Assembly: GCF_006539565.1 (NCBI RefSeq)
Contig: NZ_BJNG01000014.1
Coordinates: forward strand, 1-64,000
Direction of reading: 5' to 3'
Source of the DNA: Pseudonocardia hydrocarbonoxydans
GTDB lineage: Bacteria; Actinomycetota; Actinomycetes; Mycobacteriales; Pseudonocardiaceae
DNA length: 64,000 nucleotides
Below, in pieces: positions 48,357 through 56,987 of this stretch (position 1 is its first letter; every line of letters begins with the position of its first letter). The notes under the pieces were generated by a model that ran no database searches, was not told the origin of the DNA, and was given only the letters and a program-made list of their open reading frames with translations. The translations under genes and the position numbers were made by a program.

Positions 48357-48661
48357 CCGGTGCACCCGGTCACCCTCCGTTCCCACCCCGGACGCCGGGC
48401 GCGGGCGGCGGGGTGCGGTCCGTCGGCGCCGGACCCCACCCGTTCAGCCCCGTCGTGGCGCGGCCACCTACAGTGAGTGAAGATCATCTGTACGGTGCGC
48501 GACCGCATTTCACCCGAGGGTGGTTCTGATCACCCGTTCGAGGGATGTGAGAGGCGACGCAACATCCTCGGCCCTGAAACGTCTTTAGACCGAGAGGCGA
48601 TAGGCGTCGCAAGTGCCCGGGCATGTCTCCAGGGGGGTCCGGGCAGTTGAAGGAGGAAGTC
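48357..48661 (+). other. Divergent intergenic region with a structured leader before the sugar transferase gene
   Basis: No gene is supported in this gap of about 300 bp. Plus-strand -10 candidates are TACAGT (48469-48474) and TACGGT (48491-48496). Downstream the leader can fold in several ways: CACCC/GGGTG (about 48511-48522), GGATGT/ACATCC (about 48543-48568), GCGACGC (48554-48560) with GCGTCGC (48604-48610), CTCGG/CCGAG inside that arm, and the palindrome TGCCCGGGCA (48614-48623). These overlap and are mutually exclusive in part, as in a regulatory leader RNA. I could not match it to a known riboswitch. Confidence 0.35.
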
Positions 48662-50227
48662 TTGACCGAAGTGATCGACTCATCGAGGCGGACCACCGGT
48701 CGGGCCCGACCGGCCCGACCGGTCCGTCCGGGCCGGAACGGTCGTGCACGTTCGACGTTCCGCGCGGTGGTCGCCACCGCCGATCTCGTCGCCGTCGTGC
48801 TCGGCACCGCCGTGGGGGCGGCGACCGTGGGGCCCGTGGCCGCACTGACCGTGGGGATCACCACCATCGTGTCGATCCTGGTCTCCCGCCGGCACGCCTG
48901 GCGGTTCGCGCCCTCGGTGCTCACCGACCTGCCGAGCACCGCACTGATCGTCGCCATCCCGACCGGGCTGTCCGCGGCCGTCCTCGCGCCGCTCCTGCAC
49001 GTCGCGCCGCACGCCGCCATCGTCACCGGGCTGGTCACGCTCGCGCTGCTCGTCGTCGCGCGCTCCACCGTCTTCGCCGCCGTCCGGCGCCGCCGCAACG
49101 ACGGCCGCGACCAGCTGCGCGCGCTCGTCGTCGGCTGCGACGACACCGGCGTCCGGCTCGGCCAGACGTTCACCCACCAGCTCAACTACGGCGTCCACGT
49201 CGTGGGGTACGTCGACGACGACCGCCCGCTGCTCGCCGACCTCGGCGCCAAGCTGGGCTCCGTCGAGGCCCTGCCGCAGCTGGTGCGCGAGCACGACGTC
49301 GACCTCGTCCTGGTCGGCTTCGGCGCCCACAGCGACGACAAGGTCGTCGACGCGATCCGTGACCTCGGCGCGTCGCCCGTCGAGGTCTACGTCGTGCCGC
49401 GGATGTACGAGCTGCACCAGATGCACCACCACAACCAGGCCAGCGAGCTGATCGACGGGATCCCGCTGGCCCGCCTGCGCCGCCCGGCCTACCGCACCGC
49501 GTCGTGGCGCCTCAAGCGCGTCATCGACGTCGTGGTGTCGGGGGTGGCCCTGCTGGTCGCGGCCCCCGCGCTCGCCGTCATCGCCGTCGCGGTCCGCCGC
49601 GAGACCGGCCCCGGCATCATCTTCAAGCAGGAGCGCATCGGGCTGAACGGCGAGCCGTTCACCCTGTTCAAGTTCCGCTCGCTGCAGCTCGCCGCCGGCG
49701 AGGGCGACGTCCGCTGGAGCATCGACACCGACACCCGGCTCGGCCCGGTCGGCAAGTTCATCCGGGCGAGCAGCCTCGACGAGCTCCCGCAGCTGGTGAA
49801 CGTGCTCAAGGGCGACATGAGCCTGGTCGGCCCGCGCCCCGAGCGCCCCTACTTCGTCGAGCGGTTCAACGAGACGATCCCGGGCTACCGCTACCGCCAC
49901 CGCGTCCCCGTGGGCCTCACCGGCTACGCCGCGGTGCACGGCCTGCGCGGCGACACCTCGATCCACCAGCGCGCGCACTTCGACAACCTCTACGCCGAGT
50001 CGTGGTCGCTGTGGCTGGACCTCAAGATCGCCGCCTGGACGGTGCGCCAGCTCATCCCGCGCCGCTCCCCCGAGGCGAACCTGCCCGTGCCGGCGCCGCC
50101 CACCATGGACGACATCGAGCAGCTCGACTCCGAGACCGTGCAGCTGCCCTACATCGCGCCGCGCACCCGGGTCGACGACACCACCGGCGGTAGCGAGCGC
50201 ACCGTCATCATCCGCCGCAGCGCCTGA
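48662..50227 (+). CDS. Exopolysaccharide polyprenyl-phosphate sugar-1-phosphate transferase (initiating enzyme)
   Basis: This 521-residue protein has four or five N-terminal membrane helices (about 30-125), a Rossmann-like CoA-binding domain (about 130-265; LRALVVGCDDTGVRLG), a further helix and the bacterial sugar-transferase domain. Key motifs are KRVIDVVVSGVALLVAAP, FKQERIGLNGEPFTLFKFRS, RASSLDELPQLVNVLKGDMSLVGPRPERP. It should transfer a sugar-1-phosphate from a nucleotide sugar to undecaprenyl phosphate, the first step of repeat-unit assembly. The TTG start at 48662 has AAGGAGGA 4-11 nt upstream. It begins the four-gene part D operon after a structured leader. Confidence 0.92.
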   Translation: MTEVIDSSRRTTGRARPARPVRPGRNGRARSTFRAVVATADLVAVVLGTAVGAATVGPVAALTVGITTIVSILVSRRHAWRFAPSVLTDLPSTALIVAIPTGLSAAVLAPLLHVAPHAAIVTGLVTLALLVVARSTVFAAVRRRRNDGRDQLRALVVGCDDTGVRLGQTFTHQLNYGVHVVGYVDDDRPLLADLGAKLGSVEALPQLVREHDVDLVLVGFGAHSDDKVVDAIRDLGASPVEVYVVPRMYELHQMHHHNQASELIDGIPLARLRRPAYRTASWRLKRVIDVVVSGVALLVAAPALAVIAVAVRRETGPGIIFKQERIGLNGEPFTLFKFRSLQLAAGEGDVRWSIDTDTRLGPVGKFIRASSLDELPQLVNVLKGDMSLVGPRPERPYFVERFNETIPGYRYRHRVPVGLTGYAAVHGLRGDTSIHQRAHFDNLYAESWSLWLDLKIAAWTVRQLIPRRSPEANLPVPAPPTMDDIEQLDSETVQLPYIAPRTRVDDTTGGSERTVIIRRSA

Positions 50228-50252
50228 GGCGCTCGGCGGGGTCAGGCGACCC

Positions 50253-51419
50253 ATGCGAGTACTGCAGATCATCGACCAGTTCCCGTTCGGCGGGGCGGAG
50301 CGCTTGCTCGCCACGCTGAACGGGGTGGCCCCGCAGGCGGGGCTGGACATGACCGTGGCCAGCCTCGCCCCCTACACCGTCGAGAAGACCGCCAGCCTGC
50401 CGCTGCTGCAGGCGGCGGGGCTGGCGCCGACGTTCATCGGCGTCCGCAAGCTCCTGGACCCCACCGCGATGCCCAAGCTGGTGTCGGCCATCCGCGGGTC
50501 GGGCTGCGACGTCGTGCACGCCCACCTCGGCACCTCCGCCACGCTGGTCCCGCTGGCCGCGCGGCTGGCCGGCGTCCCGTGCTTCAGCACGCTGCACCAC
50601 CTCCCGCGGCGCGAGCCGGAGCTGCGCAGGCTGGTCAAGTCCCGGCTGTGCATCCGGTCCGCCGAGCGGGGGGCCGGGCTGATCTTCGTCTCGCAGGCCG
50701 CCCACGACGCCGCCGCGCGGGTCCACGGGCCCGCCCGGAGCTCCTGGACGGTCCTGCACAACGGCGTCGACCTCTCCGCGTTCGCCCCCGTCGACGACCG
50801 CGGGCCCGCCGTGCTGCCGCCCGACCTCGGGGTGCCCGACGGCGTGCCGGTCGTCTCCGTGGTCGCGGCGCTGCGCGCGCCGAAGGGCCACGAGGTCGCG
50901 CTGCGCGCGTGGGACGAGGTCCGCCGCCGCGTCCCCGGCGCCGTCCTGCTGATCGTGGGCGACGGCGAGCACCGCGCAGCCCTGGAGGCCGCCGCCGGTG
51001 ACGGGGTCGTGTTCGCCGGGTCCCGCGAGGACGTCCCCACGATCCTGCGGGCCTCCGCGCTGGCGCTGCTGCCGTCGCTGACCGAGGCCTTGCCGACGGC
51101 GGTCATCGAGGCCGCGGCCGCCGGGATCGCGACGGTCGCGACCACCGTGGGGGGCACCCCGGAGATCGTCGACGACGGCCGCACCGGGCTGCTCGTCGCG
51201 CCCGGCGACCCCGTCGCCCTCGGTGACGCCGTGGTCGAGCTGCTCCTCGATCCCGAGCGCCGTGCCCGGTACGGATCGGCGGCACGTAGACTGGCCGCCG
51301 ACCGGTTCGACCTCCGCCGGTGGGCCCAGCGCCTGGCGGCGATGTACGAGGGCGCGATCGACGCCCGCCCCGACCGAGACCGGGTGCCACGAGCCCCGGA
51401 TCAGAAGGAGTCGACGTGA
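50253..51419 (+). CDS. Glycosyltransferase family 4 (GT-B)
   Basis: This 388-residue enzyme has MRVLQIIDQFPFGGAERLLATL (the GGAE acceptor loop), CDVVHAHLGTS, VSVVAALRAPKGHEVAL, LIVGDGEHR and the E-x7-E region LLPSLTEALPTAVIEAAAAGIATVAT with both Glu. It adds the second or a later sugar to the lipid carrier. It follows the initiating transferase by 25 bp, and its stop overlaps the Wzz-like gene by GTGA at 51416. Confidence 0.9.
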   Translation: MRVLQIIDQFPFGGAERLLATLNGVAPQAGLDMTVASLAPYTVEKTASLPLLQAAGLAPTFIGVRKLLDPTAMPKLVSAIRGSGCDVVHAHLGTSATLVPLAARLAGVPCFSTLHHLPRREPELRRLVKSRLCIRSAERGAGLIFVSQAAHDAAARVHGPARSSWTVLHNGVDLSAFAPVDDRGPAVLPPDLGVPDGVPVVSVVAALRAPKGHEVALRAWDEVRRRVPGAVLLIVGDGEHRAALEAAAGDGVVFAGSREDVPTILRASALALLPSLTEALPTAVIEAAAAGIATVATTVGGTPEIVDDGRTGLLVAPGDPVALGDAVVELLLDPERRARYGSAARRLAADRFDLRRWAQRLAAMYEGAIDARPDRDRVPRAPDQKEST

Positions 51420-52120
51420 ACGAGCAGCGGCTGACCCGCCGACAGCTCCTGTGGATCGCCCTGACCGGTCTCGCGACCGGCCTGGTCGCGCTGGCCGTCA
51501 CCTCCTACCTCGTCGGGTCGGCCGAGCCGCTCTACCGCGCGCAGGCCCAGGTGGCGCTCGTCCCGGCGCCCACCGTCCCGGCCGAGGAGGTGCCCTCCTA
51601 CTGGGAGGCACTCGGGGGCGGGCAGGCCGCCAGCATCGCCGCGCAGGTCCTGCAGCAGCCGCAGTGGGCCGAGCAGGCCGCGCAGACCGCGGGTGTCGCG
51701 CCGGCCGACCTCACGGTCACCGCGGGCGTCGTCGACGCCACGAGTCTCATCGACGTCACCGCCGAGACCACCAGCCCCGAGGCCGCCGAGTCGGCCCTCG
51801 ACGCGCTGATCACCGCGGCCACACCCACGGTGCAGCGGGTGTCCGGCCCCTACGCGCTGGACTTCGTGCAGTCGGCCGTCGGCTCCGCCCAGCCGGCCGG
51901 CGTGTCGGCCACCCAGCTGCTGATCGTCGTGTTCGCGGGCGGGCTGCTCATCGGCTCCGGCATCGCGCTGCTGGTCACCCGCGCCCGCCGCCGTCCCGAG
52001 GACTCCGCGCCCGCGCTGGCCGACGACGACTGGTCCGCCATCCCGGAGCGGGTCGACTACGGCTCGGTGCGTGGCCCGGTGGACGACCCGGTCACGAGCC
52101 GGTACCCGTCCGCACGGTGA
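51416..52120 (+). CDS. Wzz-like chain-length determinant / polysaccharide copolymerase without kinase
   Basis: This 234-residue protein has two membrane helices (about 11-32 and 160-185) enclosing a 125-residue extracytoplasmic domain rich in Ala (VALVPAPTVPAEEVPSYWEALGGGQAASIAAQVLQ). The second helix is followed by a short basic/acidic tail. This is the topology of Wzz/GumC-type copolymerases. There is no Walker-type BY-kinase domain or partner gene in the window. It is coupled to both neighbours by 4-bp GTGA overlaps. Confidence 0.75.
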   Translation: MNEQRLTRRQLLWIALTGLATGLVALAVTSYLVGSAEPLYRAQAQVALVPAPTVPAEEVPSYWEALGGGQAASIAAQVLQQPQWAEQAAQTAGVAPADLTVTAGVVDATSLIDVTAETTSPEAAESALDALITAATPTVQRVSGPYALDFVQSAVGSAQPAGVSATQLLIVVFAGGLLIGSGIALLVTRARRRPEDSAPALADDDWSAIPERVDYGSVRGPVDDPVTSRYPSAR

Positions 52121-54243
52121 CCTCGACCGCCGCCCGGCCCTCGGTCGGGAGCCCCGCCGGTCCGCACCCCACCGAGGACGCCGCGCCGCCGACCTTCGTC
52201 GAGCGGCTCCTCAAGCCGGCCCGCCCGCTGCGGCTCACCCCGACCCAGGCGGGCGCACTCGCCGCCGGTATCGGCGTCTTCACGCTGTTCGTCGGGATCG
52301 TGCTCGGCCCGTCGGTGGCCCTGCTGTTCCTCGCCGCGCTGGTCGGCTCCGCGGTCGCCGTCGTCGCGCTCGTCGTGCCGTGGGTGGCGCTCGGGCTGAT
52401 GGTGATGCTCGAGTTCGCCAACGTCAGCGGCGTGTTCGAGCAGCGCTCCCCGGTCAGCATCTACACCGCCACGCTGGCCCTGGGCATCCTGTCCGCGGGC
52501 ATCGCGCTGGCCCGGCCGCAGTACCGAGCCAGGATCCGGACGCGCTGGTGGCTGCCGGTCGCGCTGTACGTCGTCTATTTGGTCTCCCAGGTGCCGGCCA
52601 CCGTCCTCAGCGTGGCCCCCGAGGCGAGCGCCAACTCGCTGGACAACTCGCTCAAGGACGGCCTGTTCCTCGCCGTACTGCTGCTGCTGATGCAGCTCGC
52701 GAACCGGCCGTGGATGGTCGGGGCCGCGATCGTGCTCGCCATGGCCCCGATCGCCGGTCTCACCGCGATCAACCAGTACGTCCTCGACAACAGCAGCACC
52801 TTCGGCGGCTTCTCGAACATCGCGTCGTCGGCCGGCAGCTCGATCGCCGCCGCCCGGCACGCCGGGCCGCTGCCCGACTCCAACTTCTGGGGCCGGTTCC
52901 TGGTACTGGGCCTGCCATTCGCCCTCGCGCTGGTGCACCGGGCCGGCCAGGCCGGCCACCGGCTGGCGCAGAGCCTGTGGATCGTGGCCGCGGCCCTGGT
53001 CGGGGCCGGGGTGTACCTCACCCAGTCCCGCGGCACGTTCCTCGCCGCCGGGGCCGCGGTGCTGGTCTGGACCATCGCCAGCGGTCCCTCGGTGCGCCGG
53101 TTCGCGCTGTACCTCACGCCCGTGGCGGCGTTCGGGCTGCTCGTGCCCGGCATCGGCGACCGCCTGCTCACCATCACCGAGACGGTGTCGGTCCCCGACT
53201 ACGCCGCCGACGCCTCGATCGTCGAACGGGGCAACGTCCTCGACGCCGCCATCGCCGTCTTCCGGGGCAACCCGCTGACGGGCACCGGGCCCGACACCTT
53301 CGCCTCGGTCATCACCGAGTACTCGGCCCGGGCCGGCACCGGACCCACCGGCAGTATCACCGCCACCCACAACCTGTACCTGGAGATCGCCGCCGGTTCC
53401 GGTGTCGTGGGGCTGGCGGGCTGGGCCGTGTTCTGGGGCGGAACCCTCGTACTCGGCGTCTCCGCGGTGCTGCGGCTCGCCGGTGGCCGGCAAGACGGCC
53501 GCCACGGCGTCCCCTCCCGTGCGCTCGCCGCGGCCGGGATCGCGGCGCTGGTCGGCTGGGGCACCTCGAGCATCTTCCTGCACCAGTCCTACTCCCGGAC
53601 CCTGCTCGTCGTCTGCGCGTTCGTCGGCTGGATCTACAGCACCTCGCGCAGCGAGGCGTCGCTGCGCCGACCCGCGGCGTCCGACGCCACCGCGTACGCC
53701 GCGGTCGGCCTCCGGTTCGGGATGGTCGCCACCGCGCTCACTGCGGTGTCAGCCTCCGTCGTCGCGTTCGCGCTGTACTCGGTGATGGAGCGGCCGACCT
53801 ACGTCGCCACGGCCGAGATGACGCTCGCCGCCACCCCGGCGACCTACCAGGGCTACGCCCTCGACGTCCGCCGGCGCGTGATCATGCTCCCCACATTCTC
53901 CGCGGTGATCGAGGGCGGGCTCGACCAGCCGGGCACGACCGTCACCGGCGACCCGAACCGCGGCACGATGACCGTCCGGTCGGTGGCGGCCGACCCGGTG
54001 GCCGCGCTCGCCGAGCGCGACGCCGCGGTGGCCGCCGCCGACGGGATCATCGAGCGGGCGGGCATGGGGGCGGCCTACGACGTCATCCCGGTCGCCGCCG
54101 AGCCCGTCGACGAGGAGCGCCCGCTCACCAGCGGGACGCTGCGGGTGATCGCGCTGGCCACCCTCCTGCAGGTCGTCCTGTTCGCCGTGGGGTGCTCGCG
54201 GTGGCGGGCCCGCGGCCGCCGCCCCGGCGACCGTTTCGCGTAG
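52117..54243 (+). CDS. O-antigen ligase/polymerase-like protein fused to a Wzz-like C-terminal domain
   Basis: This 708-residue membrane protein has about 12 helices in residues 40-530. They include the Wzy/O-antigen-ligase signature region (LPDSNFWGRFLVLGLPFALAL, YLTQSRGTFLAAGAA, GNPLTGTGPDTF, THNLYLEIAAGSGVVGL). After a further helix (about 535-560), residues 560-690 form an extracytoplasmic domain (ERPTYVATAEMTLAATPATYQGYALDVRRRVIMLPTFSAVIEGG to ERPLTSGTLRV) closed by a last helix. That end resembles the domain of copolymerase proteins: a Y-x-A-x-A-E start and helix bracketing. It probably polymerises the repeat units and also senses or sets chain length. The GTG start overlaps the Wzz-like gene. 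Confidence 0.8.
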   Translation: MTSTAARPSVGSPAGPHPTEDAAPPTFVERLLKPARPLRLTPTQAGALAAGIGVFTLFVGIVLGPSVALLFLAALVGSAVAVVALVVPWVALGLMVMLEFANVSGVFEQRSPVSIYTATLALGILSAGIALARPQYRARIRTRWWLPVALYVVYLVSQVPATVLSVAPEASANSLDNSLKDGLFLAVLLLLMQLANRPWMVGAAIVLAMAPIAGLTAINQYVLDNSSTFGGFSNIASSAGSSIAAARHAGPLPDSNFWGRFLVLGLPFALALVHRAGQAGHRLAQSLWIVAAALVGAGVYLTQSRGTFLAAGAAVLVWTIASGPSVRRFALYLTPVAAFGLLVPGIGDRLLTITETVSVPDYAADASIVERGNVLDAAIAVFRGNPLTGTGPDTFASVITEYSARAGTGPTGSITATHNLYLEIAAGSGVVGLAGWAVFWGGTLVLGVSAVLRLAGGRQDGRHGVPSRALAAAGIAALVGWGTSSIFLHQSYSRTLLVVCAFVGWIYSTSRSEASLRRPAASDATAYAAVGLRFGMVATALTAVSASVVAFALYSVMERPTYVATAEMTLAATPATYQGYALDVRRRVIMLPTFSAVIEGGLDQPGTTVTGDPNRGTMTVRSVAADPVAALAERDAAVAAADGIIERAGMGAAYDVIPVAAEPVDEERPLTSGTLRVIALATLLQVVLFAVGCSRWRARGRRPGDRFA

Positions 54244-54285
54244 TTCGTTCACGGATGCGCCCGCGGACGGGCGCGCGCCCACCGG

Positions 54286-54291
54286 TAGGTT
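54286..54291 (+). promoter_or_regulatory. -10 box of leaderless promoter for the lipoprotein gene
   Basis: TAGGTT lies 6 nt before ATG 54298, the usual spacing for a leaderless start. It separates the secreted paralogue genes transcriptionally from the polymerase gene 54 bp upstream. Confidence 0.5.
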
Positions 54292-54297
54292 CGCCAT

Positions 54298-55377
54298 ATG
54301 CGTGCTCCCCGTACCCGATCGTGGCTGCTCGGAACGGTGACGCTGTCACTGGTCCTGTCCGCCTGCTCGGGAGGAACCACCGACCAGCCGGGGCCCGGCG
54401 AGGAGTCCGACGAGATGCCGCAGTCGGTCGTCGGCCCCGATTTCTCCACGGTCTTCGACGCCGACAGCCTGTGGTACGACCGGATCGACGACGACGCGGC
54501 GATCGACCCGCGGTCCGACGAGTACGTCGCGGCGCTGGTCGAGGAGGGCGAGAACCCGGTCGTCTCGGTGAACGGCTGGACGATGCCGGTCTACGAGGCC
54601 GACGCCGCGACCCCGCGCTACACGATCCAGCCCACCGAGGACTACGTCGCGGGCGGCTGGACACTGCGCGACGTGCCGATCCCCGACGCTGCCGCACCCG
54701 ACCCGCAGGAGGACGGCCACATGGTGGTCGTCGACCGCGACGAGGGGTGCGTCTACGAGTTCTGGCAGGCGCGCCGGGAGGGCACGGGCTGGACGGCCTC
54801 GTGGGCCAACGCCACCCCCACCGACGGCGACGGCGTCTACCCCGACGGGCTCAGCTCCCGCGCGAGCGGGCTGTCCGCGATCGCGGGCCTCATCTGGCCG
54901 CAGGAGCTCGCGGAGGGCCGGATCGACCACGCGCTGGTGTTCGCCTACCCGAACACCCGCAGCGGCGGTCCCGTCCCGCCCGCCACGGCCAGCGACGGCA
55001 CCACCGACGACGACACGGCGCTCCCCGAGGGCGCGCGGCTGCGCCTGGACCCGTCGATCGACGTCGACTCGCTGGGCCTGTCACCGACCCAGAACGTCAT
55101 CGCCGAGGCCCTGCAGACCTACGGCATGATCCTCGCGGACACCAGCGGCGGCATGAGCCTGTACGCGGCGTCACCGCAGAGCTTCGAGAACTTCCCGTAC
55201 CCCACGAGCTGGTCGGGGGACATCTGGAAGGACCTCAGCGCGATCCCGTTCGAGAGCATGCAGGTGCTCGAGGTCGAGCCGCAGGTCGAGCGCTACTCGG
55301 GGCCGCCGGTCACCAACCGGTGCAGCGACGGCGCGTTCGGCGGGGCGGCTGCGGGCGGGCAGGACGACGGCGAGTAA
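54298..55377 (+). CDS. Secreted lipoprotein, paralogue 1 of an unrecognised family
   Basis: This 359-residue protein has a lipoprotein signal (LVLSACSGG with the lipobox Cys at about 22). The mature part carries a domain shared with the two genes that follow. Its hallmarks are TPRYTIQPTEDY, LRDVPIPDAAAPDPQEDGHMVVVD, GCVYEFWQA, ANATPTDGDGVY, SRASGLSAIAGLI, HALVFAYPNTRSGGP and LPEGARLRLDPSID. I do not recognise an enzyme family. The pattern of a long beta-rich domain with conserved W/H/D residues, next to polymer synthesis genes, suggests binding or processing of the exopolysaccharide at the cell surface. Confidence 0.75.
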   Translation: MRAPRTRSWLLGTVTLSLVLSACSGGTTDQPGPGEESDEMPQSVVGPDFSTVFDADSLWYDRIDDDAAIDPRSDEYVAALVEEGENPVVSVNGWTMPVYEADAATPRYTIQPTEDYVAGGWTLRDVPIPDAAAPDPQEDGHMVVVDRDEGCVYEFWQARREGTGWTASWANATPTDGDGVYPDGLSSRASGLSAIAGLIWPQELAEGRIDHALVFAYPNTRSGGPVPPATASDGTTDDDTALPEGARLRLDPSIDVDSLGLSPTQNVIAEALQTYGMILADTSGGMSLYAASPQSFENFPYPTSWSGDIWKDLSAIPFESMQVLEVEPQVERYSGPPVTNRCSDGAFGGAAAGGQDDGE

Positions 55378-55518
55378 CGGTCCGGCGAGCGGTCGGCGAA
55401 CGGGCCACCCCGCCGCCCGTGCGCCACGGCCGGCCGGTCACCGACGACCGGACACAGGTCGTCGACACCTCGGCGTCATCCGATCGAGGGAACGATTCGG
55501 ACAGGGAGACTACCCGGC

Positions 55519-56748
55519 GTGACTCGACATGCGGCGACGCCGACCCGACGGAGACACGCCGCGCCGGTGGACCCCACGCCGGCCACCGGGCGGCGCAAGG
55601 ACCTGGCGAGCGTGCTGCTCACCGTCGGATGCGTCGGCGCGCTCGCCGCGCTGCTGGTCACCGTGCCCGTCCTGCAGGGCCCGGACGCCCCGGAGGACCC
55701 CGACATCCGGGCGCTGGAGCTCTCGGTCGTCGTCCCCGAGATCCCGTTGGAGCTGCCCGAACCGCCGCCGCAGCCGGTGGTCGCGCCCGCGGCACCGGAA
55801 CCGGACGCGGCGCGCACCGCCCCCGCGCAGGCCGCGCCGCGCGGCCAGGGCGGCGGGGTGGGCTCCGCCGAGGTGTTCGGGGGCGCGGACAGCCCCTGGG
55901 TCCAGCGCCTCGCGAGCGACGCCGCGATCGACCCGAACTCCGCCGAGTACGTCCGCGGGCTCAACGCCGAGACGTTCAAGATGGCGATGGAGGAGTGGTC
56001 GATCCCCGTCTACTACGCCGACTCCTCGACGCCCCGCTACGACGTGCCGCTCACCGTGGACTGGGCGCCGGTCGGGACACTGCGGGACGTCCCGATCCCC
56101 GAGGGCGCCCGCCCCGACCCCATGGACGACGCCCACCTCACGATCGTCGACCGCTCCTCGGGCTGCGTCTACGACTTCTGGGGCGCCACCGGCTCCGGCG
56201 GCGGCATGACGGCGCGCTGGGGCAACGCGATCCCGTCCGACGGCGACGGGGTCTACGACGGCGGGATGGCCTCGCGGGCTTCCGGATTCTCCGCGGCCGC
56301 GGGGCTGGTCACCGCGGAGGAGCTGCGCAACGGGGCGATCGAGCACGCGCTCGTCTTCGCCTACCCCGACACGCGCTCCGGCGGCCCGGTGGCACCGGCC
56401 ACGAAGAGCGACGGCCGGACCGACAGTTCCTCGGCGCTCCCGCAGGGCGCCCGCGTGCGCCTGGACCCGTCCATCGACCTGACCTCGTTCGGCCTGAGCG
56501 GCGCGGAGCTGACGATCGCCCGGGCCATGCAGCGTTACGGGATGATCCTCGGCGACACGAGCGGGGCGTTCACCATCTACGCCCAGCACCCTCAGAGCCT
56601 CGCCGAGGGAGCGTTCTCCGGGCTGTTGCCCCTGCAGACGTCGCTGGACATGAGCGCCATCCCCACCCAGTACCTCCAGGTGCTCGACCTGCCGGCCCAG
56701 AGCGACGCCGACGCGGAGCTCGTCGGTAACCGCTGCAACGGATTCTGA
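55519..56748 (+). CDS. Membrane-anchored secreted protein, paralogue 2 of the same family
   Basis: This 409-residue protein has an Arg-rich head, one N-terminal membrane helix (about 28-50), a Pro/Ala-rich stalk (PEIPLELPEPPPQPVVAPAAPEP) and the shared domain at about 120-405. That domain includes TPRYDVPL, LRDVPIPEGARPDPMDDAHLTIVD, GCVYDFWGA, GNAIPSDGDGVY, SRASGFSAAAGLV, HALVFAYPDTRSGGP and LPQGARVRLDPSID. The strong local identity to the gene before shows tandem duplication. Here the lipobox is replaced by an uncleaved anchor. The function is unknown. The start is GTG 55519, after a 141-bp gap. Confidence 0.75.
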   Translation: MTRHAATPTRRRHAAPVDPTPATGRRKDLASVLLTVGCVGALAALLVTVPVLQGPDAPEDPDIRALELSVVVPEIPLELPEPPPQPVVAPAAPEPDAARTAPAQAAPRGQGGGVGSAEVFGGADSPWVQRLASDAAIDPNSAEYVRGLNAETFKMAMEEWSIPVYYADSSTPRYDVPLTVDWAPVGTLRDVPIPEGARPDPMDDAHLTIVDRSSGCVYDFWGATGSGGGMTARWGNAIPSDGDGVYDGGMASRASGFSAAAGLVTAEELRNGAIEHALVFAYPDTRSGGPVAPATKSDGRTDSSSALPQGARVRLDPSIDLTSFGLSGAELTIARAMQRYGMILGDTSGAFTIYAQHPQSLAEGAFSGLLPLQTSLDMSAIPTQYLQVLDLPAQSDADAELVGNRCNGF

Positions 56749-56987
56749 GGCGAGTTTCCCCGTTCGCCCACGGTGGCGGGGCGCACCGGGGATAGTCCCG
56801 GCCCGTGCGCATCGACGTCCGAGTGCCTGTCACGTCACGTAGTCACGGCTCGACGCTGCGTGAAAAGCGTGTCCCCCATCGGGGCTGTGTGCCACCGGTC
56901 CGGGTACACCCCGTGCGTAACACTGGACTCCCTGTGCCCAAAAGCATCAGCTGTACCACCTCAGCACCGAATGGGGAGGGCAGCTCG

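Noticed and set aside
48480-48661. A known c-di-GMP or c-di-AMP riboswitch in the leader
   Set aside because: The conserved core sequences of these classes, as I know them, are not present; only generic base pairing is visible.
54286-54300. Read-through of the polymerase operon as the only source of lipoprotein transcription
   Set aside because: A well-placed TAGGTT box 6 nt before the ATG suggests its own leaderless promoter; read-through may add to it.
52071-56729. A 1552-codon plus-strand open frame over the polymerase and the first two secreted paralogues
   Set aside because: It is Arg/Pro-rich and out of frame with three well-supported genes; it exists because of GC-biased codons.
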